64,000 nucleotides of DNA from Candidatus Omnitrophota bacterium (GTDB taxonomy: Bacteria; Omnitrophota; Omnitrophia; Omnitrophales; Aquincolibacteriaceae), in assembly GCA_016196565.1 (NCBI GenBank), contig JACPXK010000021.1, forward strand, positions 1 through 64,000. Direction: 5' to 3'. A program made the translations under genes and the position numbers. The notes under the pieces are model-generated. The model ran no database searches. It was not told the origin of the DNA and saw only the letters and a list, made by a program, of their open reading frames with translations. Below are positions 1 through 15,000 of the stretch, in pieces (position 1 is the stretch's first letter; each line of letters starts with the position of its first letter).

Positions 1-3000
1 GCCCGCTCCGAAATCCGTCAAGGATTTCGAACGTTGGCGGTGCCGGAAGCATTGGCTCCGGCCCGCTCTGAAATGCGTGCAACGGTGACCAAGGAGGTTC
101 CCAGTATTCCTTACGGCGGGATTCTTTCTGAAGCTGGGGAATTTCCTTTGGGTGACGAAGAGCGGCGTTTAATCGCACAAGGGCAGGAAGAAATTCTTAA
201 CTGGATGATTCATGATGCGGAAATAAAACCCCTTATGAAGCGGCTCGCGCAGCTTGGTTACGGGGAATGGTATTTTAGTTCCGTCTCTGAGCGATGGGCG
301 AATTTTTCATCCTTTGTTCTCGGAGTGGATCAAGCAATTTCTAAGGAAGCATTCGATTATTTCGGCCGGCTATGGCAGAGGCAGTTCAAACGGCCGTTTT
401 TTGTCATCCACGTGAACTTTAATTATTTGCGGAAAATCACGACGGCAGAAAAACGGCGCGCCATTTTGAAACACGAATTGTTTCACGCCATGCATTGGGC
501 TGTGGCGCACGATCTTATTTTGAAAACGCATCAGCTTTGGCTTCAAATTACGGAACGGTATAAAAAAATTAAAACCAGGCAGCATGCTTTCGAGTTGATT
601 TATCAGACGCTCTTACTGGACAATCTGCTGCATGATTGGGCGCTTCGTCAGGGTTACGATCAAGACGTTTATGATATTGTCAATGCGCGCTCCGGCAGTC
701 CGCGCGAAGTGATCACTGGGCTTGATGAGCAGCTTCGCGATGATCCTTACAAAAATTCGCTTTGGCGGCAGAAGCTTGAAATCATCCGGATTTTTTATCG
801 TTTTCTCATTGCCTATGATTTGGCAGAAAGAGCCCCTCCTCAGGAAGCGGAAGTCCTGACAGAAGCCCAGCTATTTTTTGACAAAGATTTTTTCAGATTT
901 CAAAGAAGCCGCCGTGAGCTTGCGGCAGAAATGCAATCCGGCCGCGTCCCTTCTTTAGACCGTCTCGAACAAATATTTGCTTGGCTGCGCATCCCTTCAC
1001 GTTCTGAAACGCGGACGCAAAATCAGCAACTCGTAGATCCTTCCAAAGGTTTTTGGGTTGGCAATCCTTTCACCGAATCTCCGATTTTTGAAGGGGATAT
1101 TCAAACCATTCTTGATTTAGGCATCGGTTCTGTTCAGCCGGAAGTAGATTTAAAAAATTTAAGGGTTGGAGATTTAGTGATGGTGAGACCGACCGGTAGA
1201 CAGACTCACAATCACTGGTGGAGTGATGTGATTGAAATGGGCGAAAATAACCGGATGAAAGTTTGGGGGCTTCCTGATGGAACCGGATATTACGAGGGGA
1301 TGGTTGATGGAAAAATGGTTGACGTTGAGATTAAGGGACGGCCCAGCACATTGATTCGTCAAAATGAGATGATTAGTTTTCCTTATTTTACCTATAATCA
1401 ATCAGGTTTGATTATGCCTACCGATGTTCCTCGATGGGCCAGCCAAATTGGCCAAATTATTTTGATTCCCGGCGAAAAAATGAACAATCAAATTCCAACA
1501 GGTGAAGGGAGGATCCGGCTTTCCGCACCTTCGGATAAGAATCCTTATCCGCCTACTTTTCATGCGTTTCTTACCGAGAAGGGAAATTTCATGATTAAGT
1601 ATGTTCATGGAGTCGTGGGGAAACAATTTGAATTTTCGAAACTTCAAGGCATGTCTCTTATTCCTATGGGACGCACATCGGAAAACGAATTTGTTATTCC
1701 CGCACCCATAGTTTCAAACAGACATGCTGTCTTTAGGCCCCAAGTAATTCTTCTTCCCGATGGAAAGTATGAAATCAACATTTATATTCGAGATTTAGAA
1801 TCGACGAATAAAACTTATATCAAACATGTGGGACAGCGCCATTGGATGATGGTCAATAAGGAAGAACCGTTGCTGCGTAAAATCGTTTCGGTCAAACCGC
1901 AAGAGCCCGCGCAGCGCGAAGTGCAAAGTGGCAATGCGGCAAAAGCGTCCGCGGCTTTTGATTATACGACTCCCGCCGCGATTTCTCTTATCGGCCAAAA
2001 ACATTTAGAGGCAGGCACGACCAATGACGATGCCCATGCCATTGAACGGCTCGATATCGAAGGCATTCCCCACGGAAAAGGATATTTGAAGCTGATTGCC
2101 GATGGTTCCGGAGGGCATGTGGAAAAAGGACAAAAAGGACAATCGGAGATAAAACATGACATGTCCCGGTTTGTCACGGCCTATATGGCGTGGAGCTCTA
2201 AAGGGGTGATGCGCGAAATGGAGCAGCAGGGGCTCAAAGAGATTTCGATCGAACAAATTTTACTTGAAGCTTATAAGCGATCGCTTGCTTGGGCCCAATA
2301 TTATTTGAACAATCCGCAAGCACCCAATAATCCTTTCAAGCCGGGTTCGGATTATGATTTTGAAGTGTCATCGCTGGCAGCGGTTTATAAGCCGGATGAT
2401 GAGAATAAAGCTTACGCCTTACTGATTGGAGATCCATCCATTTTAATCTTCGGCCAAGATGAACGGGTTTTGTTTGACAGCGCTCCCTATGAACATAATG
2501 TAAGAAGCAATGCCGCGGAACGGAAGCGAATTTTAGATCTCCATTTGACGAATGTAAGGCTCGAAAGGGATTCTGTCTTTCATGACGATGGAGACGGAAG
2601 AAAAATCAAAACACAAAACACGCGCGCTTTTTATCCCGGCAAATTACTGGGCCCGGAACTTAGCCGCGAGCCGGAAGTATTCGGCGTCCCTCTGCCTGTT
2701 TTCGAAACCCCTGTTTATATTGTTTTGGGCACTGATGGAGCTTTTGACGCCACCCATTCCGGCACCAGAGAAGCTACAAGAAAAATCCGCATTATGGAGG
2801 ACATTCGTAAAGGAGTAAGCCTGGAAGAAATCATGGAAGGGCGCGAAGGCCAGGATGATGCCACCCTGACGGCTTGGCAAGTGCCGGCCTCACCCCGCTC
2901 CGAAGCGCGTCAAGCGCTTCGAAAGTTTGCTGTGTCTGAAACATCAGTTTCAGACCGCTCCGAAGCGCGCTCAGCAATTAAAGAAGCATCTTTGGACCCC

Positions 3001-6000
3001 AAAAAAGCCAAGCGGCAAAAACCAATACAAATTGATACTGAGCTTATGACTTATATGGATTATGAAAGATATCTCGATGCCATGCTTGAGCTTGAAGAAT
3101 TGGGATTTCCCACGGGTTTGAGATGGAATCGGAAGTATTTCGAAAATTTTTTCAAACGGCGAAACATCCACGGTTACATCGCAAAACATGATGGGCAAGT
3201 GATGGGATTTATTTTTTACGAGAGTTCTAAAAAAGGCTACCTGATTCACAACCTTACGGTCCATCCCGATTTCCGCAGGCTAGGGGTAGCGCGAAAATTA
3301 GTGAATCATCCGAAAGCCGCACTTGCTCCCGGCAGCATTTTGGAAGTTTATTTTAGAGAAACCAATCGAAACGCTCAAAGGCTTTTCACTTCGCTGGGAT
3401 TCAAAGGTAGGCTGGTCTCGGGATTCTGGCGAAAATATGGCTGGAATGGGGATGCTTATCATATGATTTACCGCTCTCTGCCGGGAAAAACGATTGAATC
3501 ACGCATCAAAAATGCCTCCCGAACTTCTTCTCCCGAATCTTTTAGAATTTTCCAGGAGATTTTACGAGAAAATCAGGAAATTAAGAATGCCGTTTGGGCC
3601 GACGACGCTAGCGAATCGATACGTTTGCTTAACGAACGATTGAAGACTGAAAGCCGGAAATTAAATCATCTGAGATCGCAAATAATTTCCACTGTGATTG
3701 TGATTTCCACGGCCCTTATTGTCTTTCCCGTCATGATTCATATTTCAGGAATTCTGGCAGCCCTTACGGCGGGGAGCCTTGGGCTGCTGATTTTGTTAGT
3801 TTTCCCTTTATTTCATCAATGGAAATTTCTCAAACCGCACGTGAACGCTTTAGAAGAATGGACTCAAGTGATCACTCGCGCCCGCTCCGAAATCCGTCAA
3901 GGATTTCGAATGTTAGCGGTGCCGGAAGCATTAGTTCCGGCCCGCTCCGAAGTGCGGAATGAAGAAAATGGGTGGGAGCACAGAACAAATCAAAGATTGG
4001 AACAAAATTACGGCATCAAAGTGGATGTTGTTAGAGAAAGCAGATATATCGGTGACTATTATTTTATAACAAGGATGTTGGAGACTGCTTTAGGGCGAAG
4101 GCGTTTTCAAAAAATGGTGGGGACCATAGAAAATTCTTTGAAGGAAAACCCCAGAGTAGCGAAGGCATTACGGCTTCTTGAAAAACCGGTGGTTATAGGC
4201 ATTGCAAATCGCATTCAAGGATTCGCGGGTTTGGACCAATCAGGACTCGCTTTTCCCTCGGGCATCAAGTCCATCAATAAAATCGTTCTTTCTCTTTATG
4301 CCTATTATCATGAAGGACCCAATGAAAGCTTGGCGGAACATTTGAAAGATAAAAAATATTCGACCCTTGACTGGCTTCTTAGCCACGAGATTGCGGAACT
4401 TCTTATCGATAAAACGAAAGCACAAGACCATAAGGGGTTGGCAGTTTCCAGAAAGGATTTTGAACGCTTTTTGGAAAAATATCAGGACATCAAAATAGAA
4501 AAGCCTTTTGAAATCGAAGCACGGCAGCGTATTTGGACCACTGCAAAAATTATTTTTGAGAAACGATCGAAGGAGCAGGCGCGATTTATTACCGATTACA
4601 GTTCGACCACTGTCGGGGAATTTCTTGCGGAATATTTATCGTTTTATCTGCTAGACCCGGTTTTTATGTCGGATGTTGATAGACAAATGTCCGATCTTTT
4701 CAGTTTAATCCAGGGGCTTAAAAAAGCACGAACCCGCTCCGAAGCCCGATCTGAAGTGCGGAGCTTCGAAGTTTTGGTAGAGGAGCATCTTCAAGCTCGG
4801 TTTTCTCAAAGCAAAACTGGAGTTGAACCGGAAATTCGTGAAGCGATCACACTGACTCAAAAATGGCTTTTAAGGCTTTGGCTTGAACAGGCTCAAGGTC
4901 AAATTTTACATCCATTGACGCGAGAATTGATTCAAACATCCGATGCGCTGCTTGATGTTCTGATTTCCGCGAGTCCTTCAGAGCGGACCCGTTTGCTAAA
5001 AATTATTTCTTCGAACACGCCTTTACCCGATTTCCGCGGCATAGTGCAAAGCGGCGCGAATATGATCCCGAGTCAAATTGGGGTAGTGACGGATAATTTC
5101 TTCATAGGAAGCTCCGTCTTCAAGCATCTCGAGGACCAGATAAAGCATAATCCGCGTAGGCTGATTATTGATACGGAAACAAGGTTTGCCGCGGCAGATG
5201 TCCGGCGAAATAGAAATAAATTGTTTGAACGTATCTTCGTTCATCATAGCGGAGGGCAAAATAACATAAAATTCTCCGAGGGTCAAGAAAGCATTCTCCC
5301 TTATACTGCACATTCTTCTACTCATCCCCGCTCCGAAGTACGGATGGTTCCCAATATTAATTCGGAGCCGTGGCGAAGCAGAATTTTGACCAGAATCCCT
5401 GACGAAGTTTTAGGGACGTTGAAGCGTCTAAATGAACTTGTCAGCCCCGGCCCTTATTCGCGATTCACTTTTACCCCACAAGATGCGATACCTGCCGCAG
5501 GAGTTCCGTCTGGAGCAGGCATTCTTTCCAAATTTCCCGAAGCCAAACAGATTCTTCCCGGCACGTACCTTGTTTCTCATGAAGATGAATATTTTTATCA
5601 CGATACGCCATGGGGAATTTATGAACATGCTTTTGCCCATTTCTTAAAGAAACCGCTACTTGAAATAATTTTTGAAAAAGCAGCGGAACGAAAGAAAAAA
5701 GGAGAAATGTTCACGATTTTGGATTGGGGCGCCGGAAATGCGCGGGCCATGGGAGATCTTGCTGCAGAAATTAAAAAACGAAAGATTGATAACATACGCT
5801 TGATTGCGTTTGGTGCTCAATTTCATGAAAGCTGGGCACATCTGCCGGAAGAAGTCAAAATTATTTTGGATACCGCAGAGCACTTGCAAAATTATTTTAA
5901 GCCGGGCGAGCCTTTCGAAAGAGTAAAGGTTGATGTTTTAATCAGTCATATCGGTTTGCATCATATCTCCAAAGACTCTTTCGTGAGATATATGGAAAAC

Positions 6001-9000
6001 GAAATTCTTCCCCTTCTTGCTAGGAACGCCTTGGTATTTTTTAGCATTGAAATGGAGCTATCGAAATCTTTTATTGAGAGTGTTGTCCCCAAATTAAAGC
6101 ATTTGTTCGATTTGGCTTCTGCAAAAACATCTTGGAATGATTTGGCGGTTCTTGCTTCTCCCCGCTCCGAAGCGCGTCAAGCGCTTCGAAAGTTTGCTGT
6201 GTCTGAAACATCAGTTTCAGACCGCTCCGAAGCGCGCAGTCAGCGTTTCGAATCTGCAAAGCTTAAAACCGCTGCAAACGAATTGTTAAGTTTTGAAGCA
6301 TTGAGGGGAGAAAAAGAGGTGATTGATGCATTGACGAATTTATTAAAAACTGCTGAACGAATTCCGGCTGAAAGAGAAATGGTAGGAACTGAATATGAAG
6401 AATTGTCCCGTCAAATCGATCATGAAGTCTTTAAGCGCCGCTCGGAGTTGCTGGGGCTGCTTTACCGCCAAATGGAAACGGAAGAAAACCTTTCCAGGAA
6501 AGAAGATCTTCACAAAAAATTCGAATCTTTAAAACAGAATTTTGAAATTTTAAATCAATGGATCATCCGGCAGCCGTGGTACGAAGTTGATGAGAAGTGG
6601 TGGATGGTTGTCAACGGAATAGAAAGTTTAAAAAAAGGGAAGGATATTTTACTTCTTTTGCTCAATCTTGTTTGGGGAAAATATGGGAATCAATCTCCTT
6701 CCGAATTGCCGGGTATTCTAAATCAATTTGCCTCGCGGCTGGGAATTTCCCAAGCTTCCCGCGAAAGAATTATCAACATGGTGGCCGTGGTTTTTGATCT
6801 CAAGATAAACCCGGTTTCTTTTGGGGCCGCGATGTTGATCATTTATGATTATTTTTTCAAGGCAATGCCGCCAGGTAAATCCTTTCAGGATGATCTTTCA
6901 AATCGTCTGCTCGATTTTCCGGCGCCAGACCACGTTCGTCAAATTCAGGGTACTTTTCCTTACGATAGCCGGATTCTGTATATTTTTAGAAAAATTTTGC
7001 ATTTGGCGATTTTCGCGCAGCATGCGGATAGAGTGAAGATGACGTATGGAGAAAGACACGGCCAGCCTTACGTCGTTTTACACGCCTATCGCCATGGGCA
7101 GGATGAACCTCTTAAGCCGGCCGCGTTTCGTTTACCCAAGTTTATGGATTATCCGGCACGCACGGGTTATGACAGTTTGGTGATGAAAATAAAATTGCAA
7201 TCGGCGATTGAGCCCCTGGCTCCGGACTATTACCGGACCTTGACGGGTCACTGGCATGAGCCGTGGAAGGACTCCCGACTTAAGTTTGAAGTCGAAGTGC
7301 AAGGCAATGGCGCCGATGAGACAGAAAAAGTTGAATGGCAAGTGGTCGATTTTCCGGAAGGTTTTTTTTCTAAGCGTTCTGAAGTGCGGCAGACGGCGGC
7401 CGCAAAGATCAAAGATTGGTATTTCACGCCGCGAAAATGGGAGAGAAAGCTTTGGGAATTTCTGCGTGCCGGTGCTATTCAGCCGCCATGTGCCGCGGGT
7501 CTTGAATTAATTCGATTGGGATTTTGGCATCATCGTTCTTATGAAGGAGCTTTTCGTGATATTGCGCAAAGTTTGAAAAAAGAGGAAGCCTTTTATCTGG
7601 CGTTATTTCCTTCATTTGCTGGGGTTGCTTTGTTCCTTTCGTATCTTCTTTCTTATGATATGCCGCTTAGGGTATTTCTGGCGGCTTTTGGGAGCATGTT
7701 TGTTTTTGTTATTCTTCCTATGATGTACACCGCCATGACCATCCGTTATTACCGGATCAGGGTGCAGGCGCTTATCGGGAGAATGGAATCAAAGCACACC
7801 GAATTGGAGCGTCAAATGGCGGCATCCCTTACGCGCGTGCCGGGCCGCGATGTTACCCGAGAGCTTTTAATGGAGGTCGATCCTCTTTTGATTGGGGTAT
7901 GGCAAAAAATATTGGAAGGTTTAAATCCTAGCGTACGGCAAGTTTTGAAAAAGATGGGAGGATCTGCTTATTTTGTCAACGAAAGAACCCCGCGGCAGTG
8001 GAATCTGTGGAATCCGTTCAAGTCAATGGCGGGATCTGAAAGTCAAAGTCGCGATCTCGTTCGCTGGCGGGCGCATTGGATATTCCAAAAACCCAAGCCG
8101 TCGCGTTCTGTTAGCTTGGAAACAGCGCCCGGGCAATTGATTGATGTCAAAGGAACGGGAGGGGATGACGCGATCTTTCCCATGGGAATCAATCGCGGTG
8201 AGTTTCAGAGTTTGACTTCGACTTTCTTTTTGTTCGGCGATCATCGCGCGATTGCCTTGCAGGAACTTCAATCTGCACTGCGGCTTCAAGAATTTGCTTT
8301 CCATGTTTTAGGCCAGCCTCTGGCTATGTCCGTGCCGCTTCAAATTATCGAAGTGGAAAGAATTCCATCCGGCCAAAAATTATTAACTCCCGGAGACTAT
8401 TTCCGGGCTTACGTTCGTGCTCAAGAGGAAGAAGAAATCACGATCGAGTTAAGAGCTTTTTTGAAAAGCTTGCCGGGAGCCCCGCCGGATATCGATTCGT
8501 GGAAGCGTGATGCCTTAATGGAAAAAATATTGGAGATCAGCCCTATTGCACAGCTTCGTTCCTGGATCCCCGGTGATTTCAGAAGTAATATCACTTATTC
8601 TCATCAGGAAATTACCCGCGAAATAAACTTTCAGGATTGGTTCCGGGATTTCCTTTATGCCTACGGAGAACCTTACACTCAAACCGGAGTCGAAAAGTCT
8701 TTCACGAAACTTTTATCAAATCATCATGAAATCATCGAGACCCGGATAAGTCAAAAAATCGCTTTGAATTTGGGGCGGGCGTTGGGATTAGTGATCGGAA
8801 TCGGAGCCGATCTAAAGGACGCGTTGGCAGCCCGCAATGTCATTCATTTCTCTTTCATTAAAGATTTTGACGATGCCGGGGTACCGTCCCGTCATCAAAC
8901 GGCTTTCGATTCTGAGCTTGCTGAGAAAGGAATTCGAGAAATGCTGGAGCGCGCCGGGGATTACCTCAAATCTTTTCAGGTAGCCATGTTTCTTTGGTGG

Positions 9001-12000
9001 GAGCCTGCGCATGAACAAGTGTATCAATTCGTTGATATGGCCTGGAAAACTTATGAAGCCGTACAAACATTTTTGGATGAGGGACGGTATTCCGGCATTT
9101 TGGATCCGGAATATGTGCGTCAATATCAAGCTTGGCGGGACCGCGAAGGAAAGGCATTGTTTGCCAGAGAATTAGTTCGAATTTTATACCTGAATAGCGA
9201 TTGGGCCCATTTTGAGGAGGGAAGGGCAAGAATAAGCCGTGCTCAGGTCATGGAAAGATATCAAGGCATTGAGGAAGTTTTAAAGCTTGTCCCAGGCCAT
9301 GAATCCATGGATCACATTTCCCGTCCTTCCCGCTCCGAAGTGAGAATGTGGAACTTGTTTGGACAAATAAGCCGGAGGAATTTTCTTGGAGGGAGTGCAG
9401 CGGCTGGAGCGGAAGCCGCAACTGCAGGGGGACAAGACAAGGAGAAAACTCCTGTTGAACTTACTTCCGTAGAAGAAGAAACATTGGGGAAGTTGGGGCG
9501 GCTTTATGAAGAATGGCCGCAAAAAGAATTTAACGGTGCATTTAACTTAAGTGAAATGCAGGAACTCCGCAAAGCCGCCGGACCCATTATTAAAAAACTG
9601 GGAGAGGGTTCTGACCGGGGCAAGAAATTAAAGGCCAAAGAAGAAGAATTCGGCGCTGCTGTTCGCGTGGCCGCGGATGAGCTAACTGCCTATATGAAGG
9701 CGAACTCTCATTATGCATGGAAAAATGGAGAAGAATACCGGGAAGTATCGCATAGTTTTCTTAATAGTCAGAGTCCCATTTCCATTCGCATTGCCTTTGA
9801 AAATTCCGAAGCCGATTTTGATTTATGGAATACCATAACAAATCCTTATGTTGTACGTCCCCAGCTTGCTGAAAATCACCGGTCTTTAAGCGGGCTTTTG
9901 TCAGAGTTTGATGATGCCAAGAAAAAAAACATGTCGGGCTCGGAGTATATAGGGTATAGCAACAAACATTATAAAATTCCCTTTGCAAAAGAAGAAGCTA
10001 GGCGGATTGCGCAAGAATTATCGGATGCAGGAGTCCCCACGCAAGCCGAAGAACTGTTCCAGTCGGTTATCGCCGCGCCGAAAAACCCTGAATACATTTA
10101 TGGTGAACGTGTTCATTCGGCCAGTGGTTTTTTAGAAAGTGAGAAAGGAATTCGCCTGCAAACGGCGTTGAATAAAAGAATCGGTCCAAAATATGCAGCT
10201 CTGGAGAGCCAGTTCGGAGATGATTTTGGACCTGCCCGGCTTCTCTGGCCTCAAAAGGACGGCCAGCCGGATATGTCTCAAACCGTGGATCAAGTTGCTG
10301 TTAGTTTTATCCGGAGAGCGAAGCGCGATGCCTTAGGGGCAAGGGTTATGAGGGTATTGAAAGAGCGGAAGAAAGCCGGAGCCTCTATCTCGAATGATCA
10401 AATTCAATTTGAATTGGAAAGATTGAGCAAGCTTTCTGAGGTCGAGCTGGATTTGGCAGAGCCTCAAGAATTAGTTCAAGAAATTTCTGAAAAATATCCT
10501 GCCCCTACTTTTGAAGAGCGATCAAGAATCAAAAAAATAGAATTTACTTATCTTTCCCCCAAAAGCGTGTTTTGGATGCTTGTGGAATATCTTCAGCGTG
10601 CGGCGCGTTACGGCCCCGTGACCCTTTATATTCAGATAGATTCACAAGGAAGATGGAATTTAGTGCGATGGACGTCAAAAGGCGTGGCTGACTTAAAAAG
10701 AGGGTTGACGCCGGCAGAAATAGAAAAACTGCAGCGGGAATGGAGAACATTCTCATTTTTTCCGCGAACGGTGATGTGGAAAATCCTCATTGCGCCAGAA
10801 ATAACAATCTGTGAATTATGGACGATTTTGCTCACGCCGAATTGGCCTTTTCTAAAGGGCCATAAAATGGAAAGAGGAATTTTGTGGACCGTCCTCGATC
10901 GGGAGATGGTGAGGCCCCCCATTCAATTAAAAGACGAATCGAAAACGCCGGACCAACATGTCCGCTCCGAAGCGCGTCAAGCGCTTCGAAAGTTTGCTGT
11001 GTCTGAAACATCAGTTTCAGACCGCTCCGAAGCGCGGACGGTGAAAACGCCGGAAAATCTCGAAAAAATGTATGGCGAATTATTTGAAAAGATTCGTCAG
11101 CGGTTTAAAACACTAAAACATGATTCAAATTTTCGTAATCATCTTTATGGGGAGACTTTGGGCTTTCACTTAATCCACAGCATGCGGGAAAGTAAAAACT
11201 CTCAAAAGGCCGCATTTGAATTGGCGCTTTTAATTTTGGCGCAGCCCGGGTTCACGCGAAAAATGATCTTTGGAGCCATGGACCGCGTTCATCATTTGAA
11301 TGATAAAGATTTTCAGGATGTGATGGCGGTGATCGGGACGGCGGTTATGCTGGCCTCAAATTACGGAATCGAGCCTATTTCATTGACAAGAAAGGGACTG
11401 GAATTGGGCGATCCGATGTTTGAAACGGCAAGCACCAATGATCAAATTCGTAATTTCCGCCGGCTCATGGGATTTGTGGGAGATGAAAAATACGCCTCGG
11501 AGTACGCGCGATTATTCGATCGCGACCTCAGGGACGCCGGTGCGCCGTGGTATATCGATCAGCAATTCGCCACGCTGGATGCCCTCGGCGCCGTTCATTT
11601 TCAATCGGAATTTTTACGCTTTAAAATTCTTTGGAAACTGCGCTGGATCAGCTTGCGGGACGGATTTTTGGGACTGTTCGGATGGGCTGCGATGAGTCCG
11701 ATGGTGCGTGAAAAACTGCATCAGACTATGGCTGAGATCAAGTCCGGAAACTCTTCGTCGATATTACGGCCTCTACAAGTAAATCTTATCCGTGAATTTG
11801 GAAACTATCTTAAAAATCTTTCGGCTTCTTTTAACAACGATTCTTTATTGCTGGTCCAAAGATATGCAGAAATGGACCGCTCGCGGGGTAAGGATGAAGC
11901 CTGGCAGGATGTGCGTGAAAAATTGGGTGAAGATATTGAACAAAGGCAAGACCCGGTTGATGTTTATTTTCATGATGAAACGGATTTCTACGCCCCCAGC

Positions 12001-15000
12001 ATGCGTGAAACTTACGCGAGCCACGCCCGGGAAATCGCCTCCGGGATACGGGAAGTCAGCGTGGATTATGAAAAAAGCCTTCGGCTTATACTGAAGGGCC
12101 AAACCTTTCCCGTGATTGACTACGGCCGCTCCGAAATCCGTCAAGGATTTCGAAAGTTGGCGGTGCCGGAAGCACTAGCTCCGGCCCGCTCCGAAATCCG
12201 TCAAGGATTTCGAACGTTAGCGGTGCCGGAAGCACTAGCTCCGGCCCGCTCCGAAGCGCGTCAAGCGCTTCGAAAGTTTGCTGTGTCTGAAACATCAGTT
12301 TCAGACCGTTCCGAAGCGCGGAATGAAGATACGGTCCGTCGCTTTTTTAAAACCAAATTTGTTCAAACAACAGAAATGAATGTGAAAGGTAAAAAGATGG
12401 AAGCCCGAGGTGTTTTGGCGAAAAATTATCTTCGCTGGAGAAACCAAGATCACGAATTCGATATTAATCTCCTGGGTCTTCTACGGGATGATGTGAAACT
12501 TTATCGCTTCGAAGTTTTATTGTCCGATCAAAAAGGCCGGGGACCTTTGGCCTATATGGATTTTCAGCTGGAAAATAATGGCCAACCGGCTTATGCGGAT
12601 ATTTCCATAGCCTCAAGAGAATTGATGGAACAAGGGCTTATGGAGTGGGAAGGTGCCGAGCCGGCACTCATGGTTGTGCCAAAATTTGAAAAAATGGGAA
12701 TAGGGACACTGCTCGTTGAGCTGGCGCTTCAATTTGCCAAAGAGCAAGGAAGTCAAACTTTTGAGCTGCGACGTGTTTTGAAAGAAAGCGCGGCGTTCTA
12801 TAAAAAACTTGGATTTAAATCTTCCCCCCGGGAAATTGAGGGCAAACTTGACGAGACGCTGCGAACCTTTGATTTAACGCAGGCATCCCTCTGGTTTGCG
12901 GGCTATGACTTCACGCTGATTCCCAAATCCCAGCCTCCCACGCAGGCTGAAGCGCGGAACATTTCTTTCATGGTGGATGGTAAATATGAAATAGAAATTA
13001 AACAAGGCTATCTCCAAGAACAAGAAGCGCAAGGCGTGGTGGTATCGACTAATACCGTATTGGCAGTTAGCGGCGCCGCGGCGGCTGCGCTTTTTACCGT
13101 GGAACGAGCAAGGCAGGCAAACCCGGTGGGTAATGCTAAAAGTATTTATCAATTGCTTTTCCCATTCTTAGGGGATGTGGAAAAGCCGATTGATCTTATC
13201 GCTCTTGCCAGTGGGGCAATGATTCTTGATGCGACCGACCGGTTCAAAATTAAAAATGCAAAAACCGGTGATGTGGTAAAGACGGGTGATGCGCTGATTT
13301 CCGAATCGATTCGGGCCGGCGGTATTTTACTCGCGCAAAAGTGGGAGCGCATCATCCTTGCTTTTGTCACAAATCCGGGTAGGGCCGTTGTCAATCAAGA
13401 TATTTCAAAGGCCATGGAGAAAGCCATAGCGTTAGCTGACGAACATCATCTTCAATCGATCGCACTGGTCCCGTTTGGAGCCGGGGTTGGTGTTCCATTA
13501 GAAGAATCAGCTTCATTAATGATGCCGGTTCTCCTTCGATATCTGCGAGAGCACAAGCCGGCGCATCTCAAAAAAATTACATTTATTATGCATTTGGCAG
13601 GCCATTACGAAGAATTTTCCCAGGCCGCAAAAAAGTTTTTCGATCGTGAGCCGGAGATTATTCGCCCCAAGGAGGCGGCGAGTGTCGTGACGCTCGCTTA
13701 CGACATGCATTTTAATCCTGCAAAGATATTTTATAAACAAATTATCTTAAAGTTTCAAAATGAAATGAAAAAATCGGAGAAAGATTTGAGCATTTCTTAT
13801 CAATTGATGCAGCAAGGCCGTCCCATTGGAAATGAAATCGAATTTACTATTTTAGGCTTTACTTCTAATACAACAAAGTTAGTCATAGGATCTCAGTTGA
13901 TGATTCATGTGCGAAGCCGTGGCCTTTCCCAAGAGATTTTAGAACGGACCGCTCGATTTATTTCAGACTATATGTCTGCGTTCAAAGAAGATGAGAGTGA
14001 TATATTGCCGGTTAAGCCTATTAACATGGATGCAGCAGATAAAATGGCCGACCTGCGTGAAGAATTCTGGCGATATTTAATTCAAAGGGGTTTTGCTATT
14101 CCGCGCTCCGAAGTGCGGAGTCAAGTTTCCGATGAAGTATGGGCGCTGGGAAATGAAATTCACAGAGACCAACAAATTAAGCCTTTTCTGCAATCACTGG
14201 CAAATTATTTGAGCCTTGTCAATCTTGTTCCAGCCATTCGTGAGAGTACTTCTGATGATGATATTGATAAACTGATGGATCGTGGAATGGAAAAATATGG
14301 GTGGCTTTTCGACCGGAACCTTTTAACCGAACCCTTAGATATTCGGAAGTGTTTAACGCAAGTGCGCGATCGCCAGATCGAGATTGACGGATCTTTGATG
14401 GAATCGCTGCCTTCCAATGAGGTTCAAGAGCCCCTTCGTGAGCTGATCAAATTAAGTCAGGAATACGTTCGAGAAATTTCACCTCTTTTGCGTCAAGAAG
14501 ACCAGCTCAAAAAAGAATATCGGGCTCTATCCGATCACCGCAGGGAGGCAGCGAAAGAAAAAGGCAAGCTTATCGATGCATTGTCTTTACAGATTCATAA
14601 AATGATATTTGATTTTCAGATGAAAATGGGAATGCCGCTTGAAATCATTAATCAGTACAGCGGCCGGAAAGGCTATGTTCTTGTCTTCGGTAAAGGAGGG
14701 GATTTTTCTTTTGTCAATGCCCCCAGCTTTAAGGTCCAGCCTTTACGGGCGGCGTTATCCCAACAAATCGGCGAAGATCAGTTTTTTGTTTGGATCATTG
14801 ATGGGAAAGTCGATTCTGAATCCAGTCCTTTCGATGCCCATGTCTCAGCCGCGCAAGTTTATCGCAATAGCGTAAAACTTAATGCGCCAAGAATGGCTTG
14901 GAGTCTTTTTGAAGGACATGTGATCGAAGAGGCGCGGCATCATATTCATCATTTCATCGATTTTAGAAAAACAAATCAAAGCCAGTCTAGGCGCCGGATG

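Noticed and set aside
12127..12321. Possible CRISPR array
   Set aside because: The 60-bp units abut without spacers and lie in frame in a coding gene; no cas genes are present.
2896..12321. 60-bp units as integron attC sites
   Set aside because: They are palindromic, but no attC core-site consensus was seen and no integron integrase is present; the only tyrosine recombinase looks like housekeeping XerC/D.
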